DNA of 35,213 nt, taken from contig VHZZ01002183.1 in the NCBI GenBank assembly GCA_009801015.1, positions 4,602 through 39,814 of the forward strand. Direction: 5' to 3'. The translations under genes were made by a program, and so were the position numbers. Positions 23,328 through 33,918 of the stretch are shown one piece after another. Position 1 is the stretch's first letter, and each line of letters opens with the position of its first letter. The DNA comes from Silene noctiflora. Its lineage: Eukaryota > Streptophyta > Magnoliopsida > Caryophyllales > Caryophyllaceae. The notes under the pieces are model-generated. The model saw only the letters and a list, made by a program, of their open reading frames with translations. It was not told where the DNA came from and searched no databases.

Positions 23328-23733
23328 ATTTAGTTTTTTAAAAAATCTATTTGGTTGCTTTGGATTTATTACACGTTTTTAACAATAACTTTCTTACGGA
23401 GTTTATAATAATATTGGTGTACTTTTAAGGTATTTCCGGCCGTTAAGCTTTACTTTGATTTTCAAAAACCGCTTTAATCTTTATTCTCAATTTGAATTCT
23501 AAGTTTCTATAAAAGAAACGCGGATTTTAATTTTAAAACCTATAAGTTTAATTTGACTTTTGTATTATGTTTCACTCCCCATTTGTTTTGTTTTTTTTTT
23601 CCGCTTTTCCTTTTCTATATTTTTGCTTTTTGAATGTGCGACCACTCATGAAAGGTTCTAAAGGATGATCCATGTCAGCCGACCCTAATCATTTTGGGAT
23701 TAAAACTCTGATGTTGTTCTTGTTGTACTTGTT
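22420..23733 (+). mobile_element. RTE-clade LINE relic
   Basis: Degraded reverse transcriptase is readable across shifting frames: an HQGCALSPFLFAIIMDELT block (22430-22490), the active-site FADDILLID (about 22526-22552), a [12 protein letters not shown] block (from about 22610) and [18 protein letters not shown] (22737-22790). The conserved C-terminal module follows at 22922-23257 (MLRWMCGNTRKDRLRNEVI, RWFGHVRRRP). A 27-base T run at 23297-23323 is in the 3' region. The element closes with CATGTCAGCCGACCC, CATTTTGGGATTAAAACTC and a GTT-rich end, the same tail as at 5141-5364. Stops and frame changes show it is dead. It lies about 0.8 kb upstream of the CXC gene. Confidence 0.85.
22922..23257 (+). 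pseudogene. C-terminal fragment of RTE LINE reverse transcriptase
   Basis: A 111-codon open stretch contains MLRWMCGNTRKDRLRNEVIK, EKRVRWFGHVRRRP and KGRGRPKQTW, the conserved C-terminal region of plant RTE-type LINE proteins. It is in a different frame from the upstream RT block ending at 22823, so it cannot be translated as part of a complete enzyme. Confidence 0.85.
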
Positions 23734-25437
23734 CGCCTTCACTGGCGCAAATCCTGGCTCCGCCACTGCTTACTTATTAGCTCATTCATGAGAGCCTCCA
23801 TTTTGGTAACACTAATTGCCTTTGTGTTTGACAAATCTGTATGTAACCACCTCTAATTATGGGGATAAGTTATTGTATATTGGAGATAGTTTATGTAGGT
23901 TGTGCATATGTTTGAGTTTTATCAGGTTGTGTTTGGTTGGTTGCGGTTAAAGTTACACCCTTATACCATCGTATGTGGTCTAAATAAGGATTGTACGAGT
24001 AATGAGTTAGAAAGTTGTACGATGTAGACATGTAGTAAATTCTCAATAAATTAAAGATTTAAAATTATTGTATATTAAAATTTTACTTTGTGAATTGATT
24101 TTGTGACTATAATATGCAGGGTTGTCAAATAAATTGGAGAGACCATGTTCTAAACGTCGAATAGACGGTCCAAATTAGAGGAAAATTAAATCTTTTAGTA
24201 AAAGGTACTCGAACTTGCGCACTTAGGAAGTAAATAAACTTGAGAGATCCTAATTTTGAGAATGTTTTGAACACGTTATTAGACAACCCTAATAATACGT
24301 GTTGGAATTGAACTTGTTGAAGGTGCTAATTATTATTTTCGGTGTTTGATTCATTTTTAAATGGGTGGAAGAGGAGGTGAGGACTGAGTAGTGATAGAAG
24401 AAGAAATAATAAAGATACATAAGTAAAACTTAAAACATTGTTGAGTATGATCCCATTTGACGTTAAAAGATTTGTGGCCTAATGCATTAGTTAACAAGCT
24501 TACTTCCGTTACTCTAAAGGCTTAGTAGATTTTAACAATGCAAAATCGCTACTAAATATCATACCAACGTATAAGAGAAAAAAATATCAGACCTTGTTCG
24601 TTTTCTTCATCCCAATCTATTAGTACTTCGACATATAGAGTATATAAAATCATAAATTCTCATTTAAGACGGATCAAATATGTTCATGTGTGATGGACAA
24701 GACAAAAGTAAAATGCATAGAAAAAATCAAAAATTTTGTTCTATATGCTCGTGTGGGATAATATTTGACCCACTTTATCTCCGTCTTGCCCTAGTTGACT
24801 TGCATGAGTTGATCTCCGTAATTTAAAGGGCCTCGTGGATTATCATTGGACGTTTTATTAGGTTTTTGAGTTTTGACGCTATTGTTGGTAAGAAATTGGT
24901 AACCAAGAATTTGTGGGATATCATATTCCATATCTGATTATCTCCATCTCACATACTCTGTAATTCTGTATAACACCTGAAATATGATCGGGATGAAATA
25001 CAAAATCCTATTTAGACTCCCCAACAATAGTGAATTCCGGAAGACCTCTGCATCACTAGTCGAAAAAATGTGAACTTGACCTGCAGGAGAGAAATCACAA
25101 AGTGACGGGATATTACTCAAGTTGCAGCGATATAACACAGTGCTTGATCATAGCACAAAAATCCCAACACAACAAATACACATACCACTTTGAATGTTAT
25201 ATGGCTACGAACAAGATTATTAATCTCGCAATCACTATTTTCAAACCACATTAAATCTAAATTCACTACAACACTTAATACTGTCAATTAACATAACAGG
25301 AAGCGTTATCACCGACTACAATCGTCTCTGATAGTAAGACATTGCCAATGCAATCTCGACTAACTTCAGGCCTCTCATCCCTTAATTCTGTCAACTAACA
25401 AAGCAGGATGCATTTTCCCTGGCTAATACCGTCTTTG
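23734..25437. other. Non-coding spacer between the LINE and the zinc-finger gene
   Basis: There are no recognisable genes in 1.7 kb. It contains a GAGCCAGGATTT-type repeat end at its left margin (23732-23767, minus orientation) and a possible AGACGGAT-type MITE relic (24665-24788). The right 100-300 bp should include the 3' untranslated region of the minus-strand zinc-finger gene. Confidence 0.6.
24665..24788. mobile_element. Possible small MITE relic with AGACGGAT-like ends
   Basis: The left end TAAGACGGATCAAATAT is roughly complementary to the right end, whose reverse complement is GCAAGACGGAGATAAAGTGG followed by GTCAAATAT. This gives imperfect inverted repeats around about 90 bp. The motif resembles the one near 3053-3216. 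No target duplication is clear. Confidence 0.45.
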
Positions 25438-28400
25438 CTAGTAGACATTACCAACGCGATCTCGACCCACTCCACGCCTCTCGTCCCTTCCTCTTCCCAT
25501 GTACGGTTCCCTCCTGAAATCTTTGGGTGGCGGCCCTCCCCTAATAGGGGAACGACTCCTTTCTCTAATGTCCCGGTCTGCCCATCGCCCACGACCTGGC
25601 GGTGGCGGGCCTGGTGGAGAAAGTGGCCGTCTCTCATAACTTTTCCTGTCCATAAAGCCGTCTTTTCCATAGTGGTCACGAGGGCCCCACTCTGCTGGTG
25701 GTGGTCGGTCAAACTTGCCACGGTCCCGAAAATCTTCTTCAGGAAAGTCAGGTCGATGATGATCCCTACGAAGGTGGTGATCTGCAAACCTGCCATCATG
25801 TCTAGGAGGTGGAGGCCCACCTGGTCCAAAATCTCTGGGTCCATCCCTTGGCCAGCCACGTGGTGGTGGAGACCTGTAGCCATTCATGAACCTCCCAGGA
25901 GAACGGCCCATTGGAGGACCAGGGAAACGCCGTGGAGGTCCCATAGGCGGAGGAGGGCCACCATAACCTCTCCTGGGACTTACAGGTGCATGACGATGCC
26001 TTTTACAATTGTTACAGAACTCCCGACGGGCAAAGTTCAGATTTCCACACCTGATAGATCAAATAGATAGCACAAAATTATGACGCCATAAGAGACAATA
26101 TACTCCCTTTATCCCACTTCAGCAAGTCTACTGAAATGTCTCACCCTAAAATAGTGTGGTATACAGTATACCATTTAAGATGTAGGTTCTACCATTAATA
26201 TCATACTCCGTATCTAACATGAATGAAACTAATTTAATAAAAAATGCAAAAACCATAGACCGTCTGACACTAATTATATATAATACAATTCACTATTTTT
26301 GTTGTAACCGTCTCAAAAAAAGAATCTGTCCTCATATCTTCCTATTTGATCTTTTTAGGTCAAATGTTCAAAACGCTGACCATATATACTTGAAAAGCAT
26401 TAAAAAAAAATAGAAAAGAGAAAAAAAAAATCCTCAAATTGTAGTTTGAGAGACCAGCTGGAGTCAAATGGGAAGGCATAACTGAAATTGTAGTAATAAG
26501 GAAAAATGTAGTAGTAGATTTATCCAGAATTCTAACATGGAAAAAAGTTAACCACTAATAAGGAATCTTAATACAATGGTTAGAGCCCGAAATTTAGTAC
26601 ACTGATTTTTCTAATAGAAAGGAAATAGTAAAATTAGTACATGTGCCAGAGCTTATAAAACCTCCTATGAAAATTGAAAAGCGAGAAGTGAAGAGCATAG
26701 CAAAACAGGCTATGGACATAACTTACATTGGATCTGAACAATACCAATCACCTTCTCTCGGACGAACATTAGTATTGTTCCTGTGCATGCCTTCTCCTCT
26801 GACTGCACCTGGGCCAAAGCCACGACCACCAAACCCTCTCCCAAATGACCGGCCACCCCTTCCTCGAGAATGTGGAGGTGAATAATCTCGAAAACGACCA
26901 GGGGACCTTTGATCCCCTCTTCCACCCCCAAATGCCCGAGGAGGAGGAGAATCATCCAAACGATCAAGCTCAGGGCTATATCTACGATCAATCTCTCTGC
27001 GACGCACAGGAGACACAGAAACGGGCCGTGCTCTATATCCTGATGAAAGTGAAGGTAGAAGAACAAAAAAACACTAGTGATGTTTCCATGAACAGCCAAC
27101 ATTATCAGGGCAAGAACAGTTTAACAAACAAAACAACCGCTCATGATTCAGTACCAACAATAACTTAAGCCCGCTTGACCGTTTAAGTATAACAAGATGC
27201 AGAAAAGACATTCTCATGCTCCCAGCCTTAGTGAACCCTTGGTACGAGTAAGTTTTACACGATTATATCCATAAATACAACAAATTCAGCATATTTACCA
27301 AGTCTATGAGTTCTAGATACAAATCTTGTCCATTCCCAAACCCTACCACCATGGCACCATCCACAAAACCCGGTCAAACCATTGGTGGTGAATACCTGCA
27401 GAATCATCCCCCCACCCCCTGCCCCAAACAATGTCCTCGTCACAGAGTAAACCATGGACAGCAGACAGATCATATGTGTCATCATATGTGCAGCCTGAAA
27501 GTCAAAACTTCAATTCCCAATTTCCATGGATCACATTAACCTTGAATTTATTTATTCGTTTAAAAAGATGAACAGAGCTTTAACTAAACCTCTAATGGCT
27601 AGCATAAGGCATACCATCAAACCTACACTTAGGATGCACCACTCATATCAAAAAACCTCAGCGGTTAAATGACCGGTATATTAGAAATGAGCTAGGGTTC
27701 ACAACTGCGAAATATTGCCCATGGATAGAACCTGGCACATTGCACCCCATATACCAAATGACACCAAGCTCACGCCCAATTAACCACATCCACCAAATAT
27801 GACCAAACCCTTCAGCAGAATTCTTTGCATAATCAACCCCCCAAATTGGATAAATAAACTTCACCCCCAAGACTTTCTCCCTAATATCAAAGTAAGACAT
27901 GATACTTGAGAGACCGCATCAAGTGTTCTTATTGTTATACATAGAGCGGATAAGATCTCAAACCCAGAAGCGAAGAACCCGAAGAACTATCATAATCATA
28001 GTTTTAATATCTACAGAGGGCAGTAGCCAACCAGTTGCAAAAATTGATACAAACCAGGAAAGCCCATTTTCCACGAAAAAAATGGTGAAAATGACACTAA
28101 ACAAGCATAAATGAAACGTGTACCCAGAGAAATAAGTTCTCTCCCCTACAAACACATAACTCCTATATTTCAGTGATTATTGGACAAGACTGCCAATGTT
28201 GGCAAGCCAAACCACTGTATTCTTCCGGAAATAGCACATGCAGAAGCCTACTGCCAGAATATCCCATTGAATACCAAATGAAAACGAAAATTTATCACTA
28301 CTAACCCAGCATTAACCATCCACAGCATACCTAGATAACTGACAGGAGAAATGTTCAAATCTGTCCTAGTCAAATCAGAAAAAATGTCCCAAAGATAATG

Positions 28401-31275
28401 CACCAAACAGATTAAGAAATAATAAACTTTGTTGTTGCGGTCAGGTTCACTGCAATGGCCCTCATCATGATGATTTACCGTTGAGATTCCTCTTCATACC
28501 CATATACCAGAAGTTTCCCACCATTTTTCTTAAACCAATCCATATGAGCATTTGGAAGACTTCACGCGTTAAAGCATTCTCATATACGAAGTACTACTCA
28601 AACTGGTAATCTAAGATGTACACCTATAGCAAGGGCAAAACCTGCCTAAACCATTATCAACGTTCACTCAACTCCCGCAAAAAGGACATTTGACCAATAC
28701 TTGTATTGCAACTATAAGTATGCAGCCAAAGCATGCAGTGAATTCAGATGGACTAACGAAACACGTAAATTCATCTGTTAACAACAATGAACTCTTCTCG
28801 TAACTACGCTTCAGACCCACAGAAAAAGGAAAAGAACCCCAAAACCCAGTTGAAACCCCACATTCACTAATAAAACGCCATCCTCAAGGTCTGCATTCCG
28901 CACCAGGCCATTCGGAAAGCTGTGACACAATTAAACAATTTCATTCACCATTTATGGTTAAGTATTTACATTCCAGCATTTACAGCAGAGCCACGATCTA
29001 AAGACAAGGAATATCATATTAAAATGAACAGGCAACTTAATGAAGAAGCCAAGAATGACATGACGCAACAACAAAATCAATTTTACTTGCTGCTTGATCA
29101 TATAGAAAAAGTAGCATGCCCCGCTTATTCCAACGGGTTTTTTACACTTCAGTTTGACACAACTTACTGAGAGTAGGAGATGGTGACAGTGGATATAAAA
29201 GATACTTTCTTTGTTTCATAAATACTTCCAAAGTAAGAGAATTGTACAATTTAAAGAATAGAAATACATACGACACATCCAAAATAAAATAAAAATAACC
29301 TTATTTCATGGTATCAGTCTGAAGTAAAAGCTATTTATGTAAAATTAGCAAAAAATAATCCAAAATGATGAAAATTACTGAAAATTAGAAGGTATTTCTA
29401 AAACAATCTGGCAGTGAAAAATGGTAGGTATTTCTGACACGGAGAGGGTTTATGCTCTCGTAGCCAAAACTTAGTAAACTAAAGTTTACTACCGCTCCCA
29501 CCAGTCCACCGCACATTTTTTACTCTCCAAGTCTCCCAACTACTAGTGGAATCTGTGCACCCCTTCTCAACAAACTGTGCTTCTGGATAAGGACCCAGCG
29601 CATTCTCCAAATAACTCAATAGTTGCCACCTACAGCAAGGTAAGGGGTTTGAATGAAAGCAACCTCGCCTCTATATTCAAAACATGGTGTGAGGCGGTTT
29701 TTAAACCACGCATGACTAAACCAAAGAATCCCAACTCCGAGAATCACTTTAAAAATAGTCATTTTTTAAGGGAATGAAAATGATATCATAATCTTATAAT
29801 TTGACATTAGTGTTATCCAGCCTTATGGACCCCTTCAATTTTCTTTGTTCAGGATAGGTAGCATCAGATTATTGCATTTAAATTTATTGAGTTGCCTATT
29901 TAAATAAGTGAGGATGGTCATAATTAATTCCGGGGATGTGAAATCATCATTATGAACATGAATGTTGTCAATTACTCAACTTACGACTCAATATCATTGA
30001 CATTGAGGAAGCGGCAAAAGTGCAAACCAATAGCACTTGTCATGCCTCGCAATTTCATGACTTTACAAAAAAGTGAATCAGGCATCCAAGTTACAATGAG
30101 AATACAAAGGTCCCTTCTTGCTAAGAGTCGTAAGTTCTCAACAGAGACTACCAGCCACTACTGTTATTTAATAAAGTTACCAATAGCAATAGAAGCCATC
30201 CCGCCCCCCTATAATTTAAAACTATAAACCTAATGACTACACCTCTCGCACAATCATCTAGTCTGCCATGTTTTGATTACCCAATCAAAAGTTGACCTTA
30301 AGTGGCCTCACATAGACAAAACCACACCTCTCGCACAGGACATATATCAAGTAGTAATTTATTGACCAAATTAATCTATAGGCATTACTAGTACAAGCGG
30401 CATCAATCATCCAGGTAAGGCAAACAATAACTTTAACAAGCAAGCTTTATCAAATACGGAAGGGAGCTCAACAAAATATTAACTGAAATATCGTGAAGGG
30501 AGCTCAACAAAATATTAACTGAAATATCGTGAAACACAGTTTTACGCTAGCATTGATGTAAAATCACATCTAACTGATCTAAATAACCGTATAAAAACTC
30601 AAATATGGTTGCTTTACATGTAAAACGGTTTTAGAGCAAGCTTTGTAAACTTCTACGGCAGCAGCATGATACATAAACAGGCACTTGCTGATGTTAGCAT
30701 CTTACTCAAAATGACACGTGGTGACGAGAAATAGATCACATATTAGCTAATCACTAGCAATCGAAATAAAATCACTAGCTAATAACAGCAAGATTCGACG
30801 CATATCAAGCAAATTCACTAAAAAATATAGTCATTCAATCGAAACAACATCACTAGCTAATAACAACAAAGCTCGACGAGCAGCAAGCAGATTCGCTAAA
30901 CAAAAAAAAGCAATCAACGCCGCGAAAAAAAAAAACAAGAAACAAAAAAACAAATCTTAAATTATAACCGCACAACGCAAAGATAAAATAAAATCAAAAT
31001 TAAATACATAGAACATGTGATTTACGACCTCAAAATCGAAATCGAACAAATCAGGGAGAAGTAATACAAGGAAAAATGAAGTAGATCTAGGAAGGAAGAG
31101 AAGACGAACCAGTATCCTCGGAATAACGGTCAGAACGCGAGTACGGAGGCGCGTCACGGCGGACTTCACCGGGTTCATAATCACTTCCGCCACCGCCGCC
31201 GCCGCTGTCGGACGGTCGTACGACGAGGCTGCTCAAAAACGGCTGATGCGGCGTCGTATCGTCTCGAGATCCCAT
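25438..31275 (-). CDS. RanBP2-type zinc finger, RG/RS/proline-rich probable RNA-binding protein
   Basis: Three exons on the minus strand (31275-31110, 27039-26727, 26050-25438, GT-AG borders) join in frame to 363 residues. The N-terminus is MGSRDDTTPHQPFLSSLVVR, then a glycine run and an acidic/basic YSRSDRYSEDTG region. Residues 56-150 are rich in R, G, D and P. One RanBP2-type zinc finger spans about 152-177 (GDWYCSDPMCGNLNFARREF then CNNC), with W154, C156, C161, N165, C172 and C175. The C-terminal 185 residues are low complexity: PP, RG and RS repeats, including RERSRSPIRGG. In the family, this finger type binds single-stranded RNA, and RS/RG tails are common in splicing-associated nuclear proteins; the role here is inferred. 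Intron 1 is about 4.1 kb. From memory it matches the 'RNA-binding protein-related' gene At4g28990. No breaks are seen. The start is the first ATG and fits the conserved N-terminus. Confidence 0.9.
26098..26220. repeat. Possible MITE fragment in intron 2 of the zinc-finger gene
   Basis: TATACTCCCTTTATCCCACT at 26099 resembles a CTCCCTC-type Stowaway end, and CATACTCCGTATCTAAC lies near 26203. The right end does not pair clearly, so this may be a fragment. Confidence 0.25.
30459..30530 (+). repeat. Perfect 36-bp tandem duplication
   Basis: Two identical 36-bp units, each starting GAAGGGAGCTCAACAAAATA, lie head to tail at 30459-30494 and 30495-30530. Identity over the full unit points to a recent slippage event within intron 1 of the zinc-finger gene. 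Confidence 0.95.
30758..30902 (+). repeat. 79-bp diverged tandem repeat
   Basis: Copies begin with CAATCGAAA at 30758 and 30837 and share CATCACTAGCTAATAACA or a one-base variant, then a TTCGACG/CTCGACG block and an ATTC(A/G)CTAAA end. They lie near the 5' end of intron 1, just downstream of exon 1 of the minus-strand gene. Confidence 0.8.
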
Positions 31276-31321
31276 GTTTGGCTCAAACCAGATTTCGTGG
31301 TTGTGACTTGTGTGCGGTACA

Positions 31322-31355
31322 AAACCCTAAAGGGAGGATTACTTCGATTTGGGCC
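31322..31355 (-). promoter_or_regulatory. Telo-box plus site II element upstream of the zinc-finger gene
   Basis: AAACCCTAA (telo-box) is at 31322-31330 and TGGGCC (site II, TGGGCY) at 31350-31355, both within 80 bp upstream of the minus-strand ATG at 31275. This pair is well known in promoters of plant genes for ribosome biogenesis and RNA handling in dividing cells. The motifs are seen; activity is inferred. Confidence 0.6.
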
Positions 31356-31744
31356 TTTTTAATTTTTTATTTATGGTAAAGTGAAAACAGAGATACGAGT
31401 ATATTTAAACTGTCCTGAGAAAACTAATACAAATACGGATAGAGGTGTACAATGTAGCGGGCCAGCCTGGTCTAGCCCGGCTTTGTGGACCGACGTCTTA
31501 CAACCCTGTCAGTGCTAAGCCCAGCGGCACAACCTGATTTCTCCTCACTTCCACGGCTCGGCCCGGTCCAAACACTTAAAAATAATACTTCCTCCGTTCC
31601 ATTTGTTTCTTTACATTTGCTTTTTCGGCACTATTCATTAGTAAGGAGAATCTATAATAAAACTTCTATTATATAACATAAAAGATAATCATGTGGGATC
31701 TTGTTTAAATCGTCTCATCGAGTGTAGACCGCCCCAAAACGTAG
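31356..31744. other. Spacer with repeat fragments
   Basis: There is no gene. A GC-rich patch (about 31455-31565, with GCGGGCCAGCC and GGCTCGGCCCGGTCC) looks like a dispersed repeat. TTCCTCCGTTCCATTTGTTT near 31588 resembles a Stowaway-type end without a visible partner. Confidence 0.45.
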
Positions 31745-31983
31745 CACACAGGTACTGTTCATATGAACAGTGCACAGGCTAAGGGACATTTTTGTTAAGG
31801 TGGGTAGACACACAGATATTGTTCATATGAACAGTGCACTGGCTAAGGGACATTTTTGTTAAGGAGGGTAGATATGAGCAGTGCACAGGCTAAGGGACAT
31901 TTTTGTTAAGGTGGATAGACACACAGGTACTGTTCATATGAACAGTGCACAGGCTAAATGACATTTTTGTTAAGGTGGGTAGA
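31745..31983 (+). repeat. 64-bp minisatellite (4 units) with a palindromic core
   Basis: Units are at 31745-31808, 31809-31872, 31873-31919 and 31920-31983. The third has lost 17 bp at its start. Each full unit carries the perfect palindrome TGTTCATATGAACA, then GTGCAC, GGCTAA and GACATTTTTGTTAAGG. Units differ at a few bases. It adjoins the 3' side of the minus-strand copia relic. Confidence 0.92.
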
Positions 31984-31989
31984 TTTCTC

Positions 31990-32360
31990 ATAGTTAAGAA
32001 AGTCGGATAAGCAGAATTACGTAAAATCAATTAAACCAATTTCTAACTGTAGTTTTACGAATTGTTCTCTTTCTAACGGTTTTGTAAAAATGTCCGCAAT
32101 TCGATTTTCCGTTCGACAAAAGTTAATACAAATATTCTCTTTTTCGACTTGATCACGTAAAAAATGGTGTCTTATGTCAATGTGCTTAATGCGTGACAAT
32201 GTGAATGTTGTATTGGATTTTTCAAAATGTTAATTGCACTGGTATTATCGCTAAAGATAGGAGTAGTTTCAAGGATAATACCGTAATCGTGTAATTCTTG
32301 TCGAACCCAAAGAATTTGTGCGCAACAAAGTGTCGCACTCTGTGAGAAGATGTACATTAC
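31990..32360 (-). pseudogene. Ty1/copia RNase H / polyprotein C-terminal relic
   Basis: On the minus strand, two overlapping frames give copia RNase H motifs: CCAQILWVRQELHDYG and SDNTSAINILKNPIQHS (32357-32195), then RIKHIDIRHHFLRDQVEKEN and RIADIFTKPL (32196-32070), ending with a stop at 32017-32019. A frameshift separates them near 32195. Only the extreme 3' end of the polyprotein is present. The upstream part is cut off near 32360, where the plus-strand copia element (or sequence associated with it) begins. Confidence 0.85.
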
Positions 32361-32441
32361 TAGTGCTGAAGAAACGCAAGCTCAAGGTGTAGGATAATAA
32401 GGACCAATCAATATGAAGCACACAGATTGATGAGCTGGCAG

Positions 32442-32644
32442 TGTTAGTTACAATAGGCTTAACTGATTTTGTATATAAACAACAAACACAACTTTTGTAA
32501 ATTATCAATTTAGTTTTACTCAATAATAATCATACGTTTATTTACTCTTTCTCTCTCAAACAAATATCTTGTTCATCAAGCTTCTCTAATGGCTTCCTTG
32601 ATCATCATCAATGGAGTTTCATCATCAAGTATGATGATTTCACA
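32442..32644 (+). repeat. 5' LTR of the plus-strand copia element
   Basis: This most likely starts TGTTAGTTACAATAGG and ends TTTCACA directly before the primer site, about 203 bp. A TATA box (TGTATATAAAC) is near 32470 and CTTTCTCTCTC lies downstream. An alternative start at 32364 (TGCTGAAG) would give 281 bp. The other LTR is not in the window. Confidence 0.6.
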
Positions 32645-32655
32645 TGGTATCAGAG
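32645..32655 (+). other. Primer-binding site (initiator tRNA-Met)
   Basis: TGGTATCAGAG is complementary to the 3' end of plant initiator methionine tRNA, the standard copia minus-strand primer. It directly follows the CA end of the LTR. Confidence 0.9.
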
Positions 32656-32871
32656 TAGGTTAATCCTGTCTCTTGATCCAGTTCATCATTCTTTGATTTC
32701 AAGTAGAATCACAGCTTTATTCTCTTCTTCTTTTTTCCGCATTTCTTCGCTAAATTTTTTAATTTTACAATTTTTTTCATAAAACTTGACAAAAACACAA
32801 AAATACTCTATTTTCGTTTCAAAGTTTCACAAAAGCCACAAAAACAATTGAATTTGTTACACAAGTAAAAA

Positions 32872-33730
32872 ATGCATGAATCAGAGTTTGTTGATCAATC
32901 GCTTTATCGAAATCCTTACAATGAACCAATGTTCTTGTCTCAATCTGATAATCCTAACATGTCGCTTGTTAATTCACTTTTTGATGGAAGAGATTTTATC
33001 AATTGGACTCGAGGAGTTCTTCTTGCTCTCGGTTCGAAGAACAAAGAAGGTTTCGTTAATGGAGATATTCCTATGCCTGCAGTTACATCTGATCGTCACA
33101 AAGCCTGGATGCGCTGTGATTATATGATCCGTTGCTGGATTCTTAGCTCCATGACTCCTACAATTAAGAGTGGATTTATTTCTGCTAAATCAGCAAAGCA
33201 GTTATGGATAGATATCCACGAAAGGTATGACCAATCCAACGCGCCTCTATTGTTTCAATTGAAGAAAGAATTGCGCAATTTAGGTCAAAATTCCGATTCA
33301 TTAGTTGAGTACTATAACAAGCTTAAGCGTCGTTGGGATGAGATAGATAAGGTTGAAGGTATTCCAGAATGTACTTGTGGCAAGTGTACTTGCAACATTC
33401 TGAAGAAAATTGTTGATTCAGCATCTTGTGAGAAGGTTTTGATGTTTTTAATGGGACTCAATGATACATTTGACACTCTGAAAACTAATATACTGTCAAA
33501 GGATCCTCTTCCCACAGTTAATAAGGTCTACTCTTTTGTTCAACAAGTAGAGAGTCAGAACTCAATCTCTATCTTGAATCAATATGCGCAAGATGTTAAT
33601 GCTCTTGCAGCCAATAGAACTGGATCAGCTTAAGGGAACTAGAATGTCTGGAGAAGAGATGATAAGAAACCTAAGTATGAGGAGCGTTGGTGCAGTCACT
33701 GCAAAAAAAGAAAGGTCATACTATGGAGAC
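32872..33730 (+). pseudogene. Copia Gag, interrupted in and before its zinc knuckle
   Basis: An open stretch of 253 codons (32872-33633) holds the copia Gag_3-type region: SDNPNMSLVNSLFDGRDFIN near residue 25, then a long helical region with LRNLGQNSDSLVEYYNKLKR. It stops at TAA (33631-33633) and again at TAG (33640-33642). A CCHC zinc knuckle follows: its first half (WCSHCKK) is in the Gag frame, its second half (KGHTMETCWDL) in another frame, with a break in the A run at 33703-33713. Gag would package element RNA; this copy cannot make a full-length product. Confidence 0.88.
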
Positions 33731-33918
33731 TTGTTGGGATCTCAATGAGGATCAAAAGATCAGTTATATGAATAAAAATGGAGGTGGAGGAATGTTAGGG
33801 GCACAAAAGTTCAAGAAGCAGAAACCTTACAACAATTAATGGCTGCAAATAATGCTGAGGTTCATGATGATATGCCATTTGATTTGGAGCCTAATCCCTC
33901 CCCGCCAATTTTCAAAAG

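Larger units (their letters stand above)
27040..31109 (-). other. 4.1-kb intron 1 of the zinc-finger gene
   Basis: A GT donor at 31109-31108 and an AG acceptor at 27041-27040 enclose about 4.07 kb with no credible exon. It holds tandem duplications at 30459-30530 and 30758-30902 and a possible CTTTGTTTCATAAATACTTCC-type MITE end near 29208. The remaining open frames are short and unrecognisable. Confidence 0.75.

Noticed and set aside
25408..26070. 220-codon plus-strand open frame opposite the zinc-finger gene's last exon
   Set aside because: It is antisense to low-complexity RG/PP codons, rich in W, R and T, with no recognisable domain. The minus-strand frame gives the RS/RG tail and correct splice junctions.
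28922..30227. Three short plus-strand open frames in intron 1 of the zinc-finger gene
   Set aside because: They lack any domain, are in AT-rich sequence, and lie opposite an intron of a confidently modelled gene.
31745..31983. CRISPR-like array
   Set aside because: The units are contiguous repeats without unique spacers, in a plant nuclear setting. It is a minisatellite.
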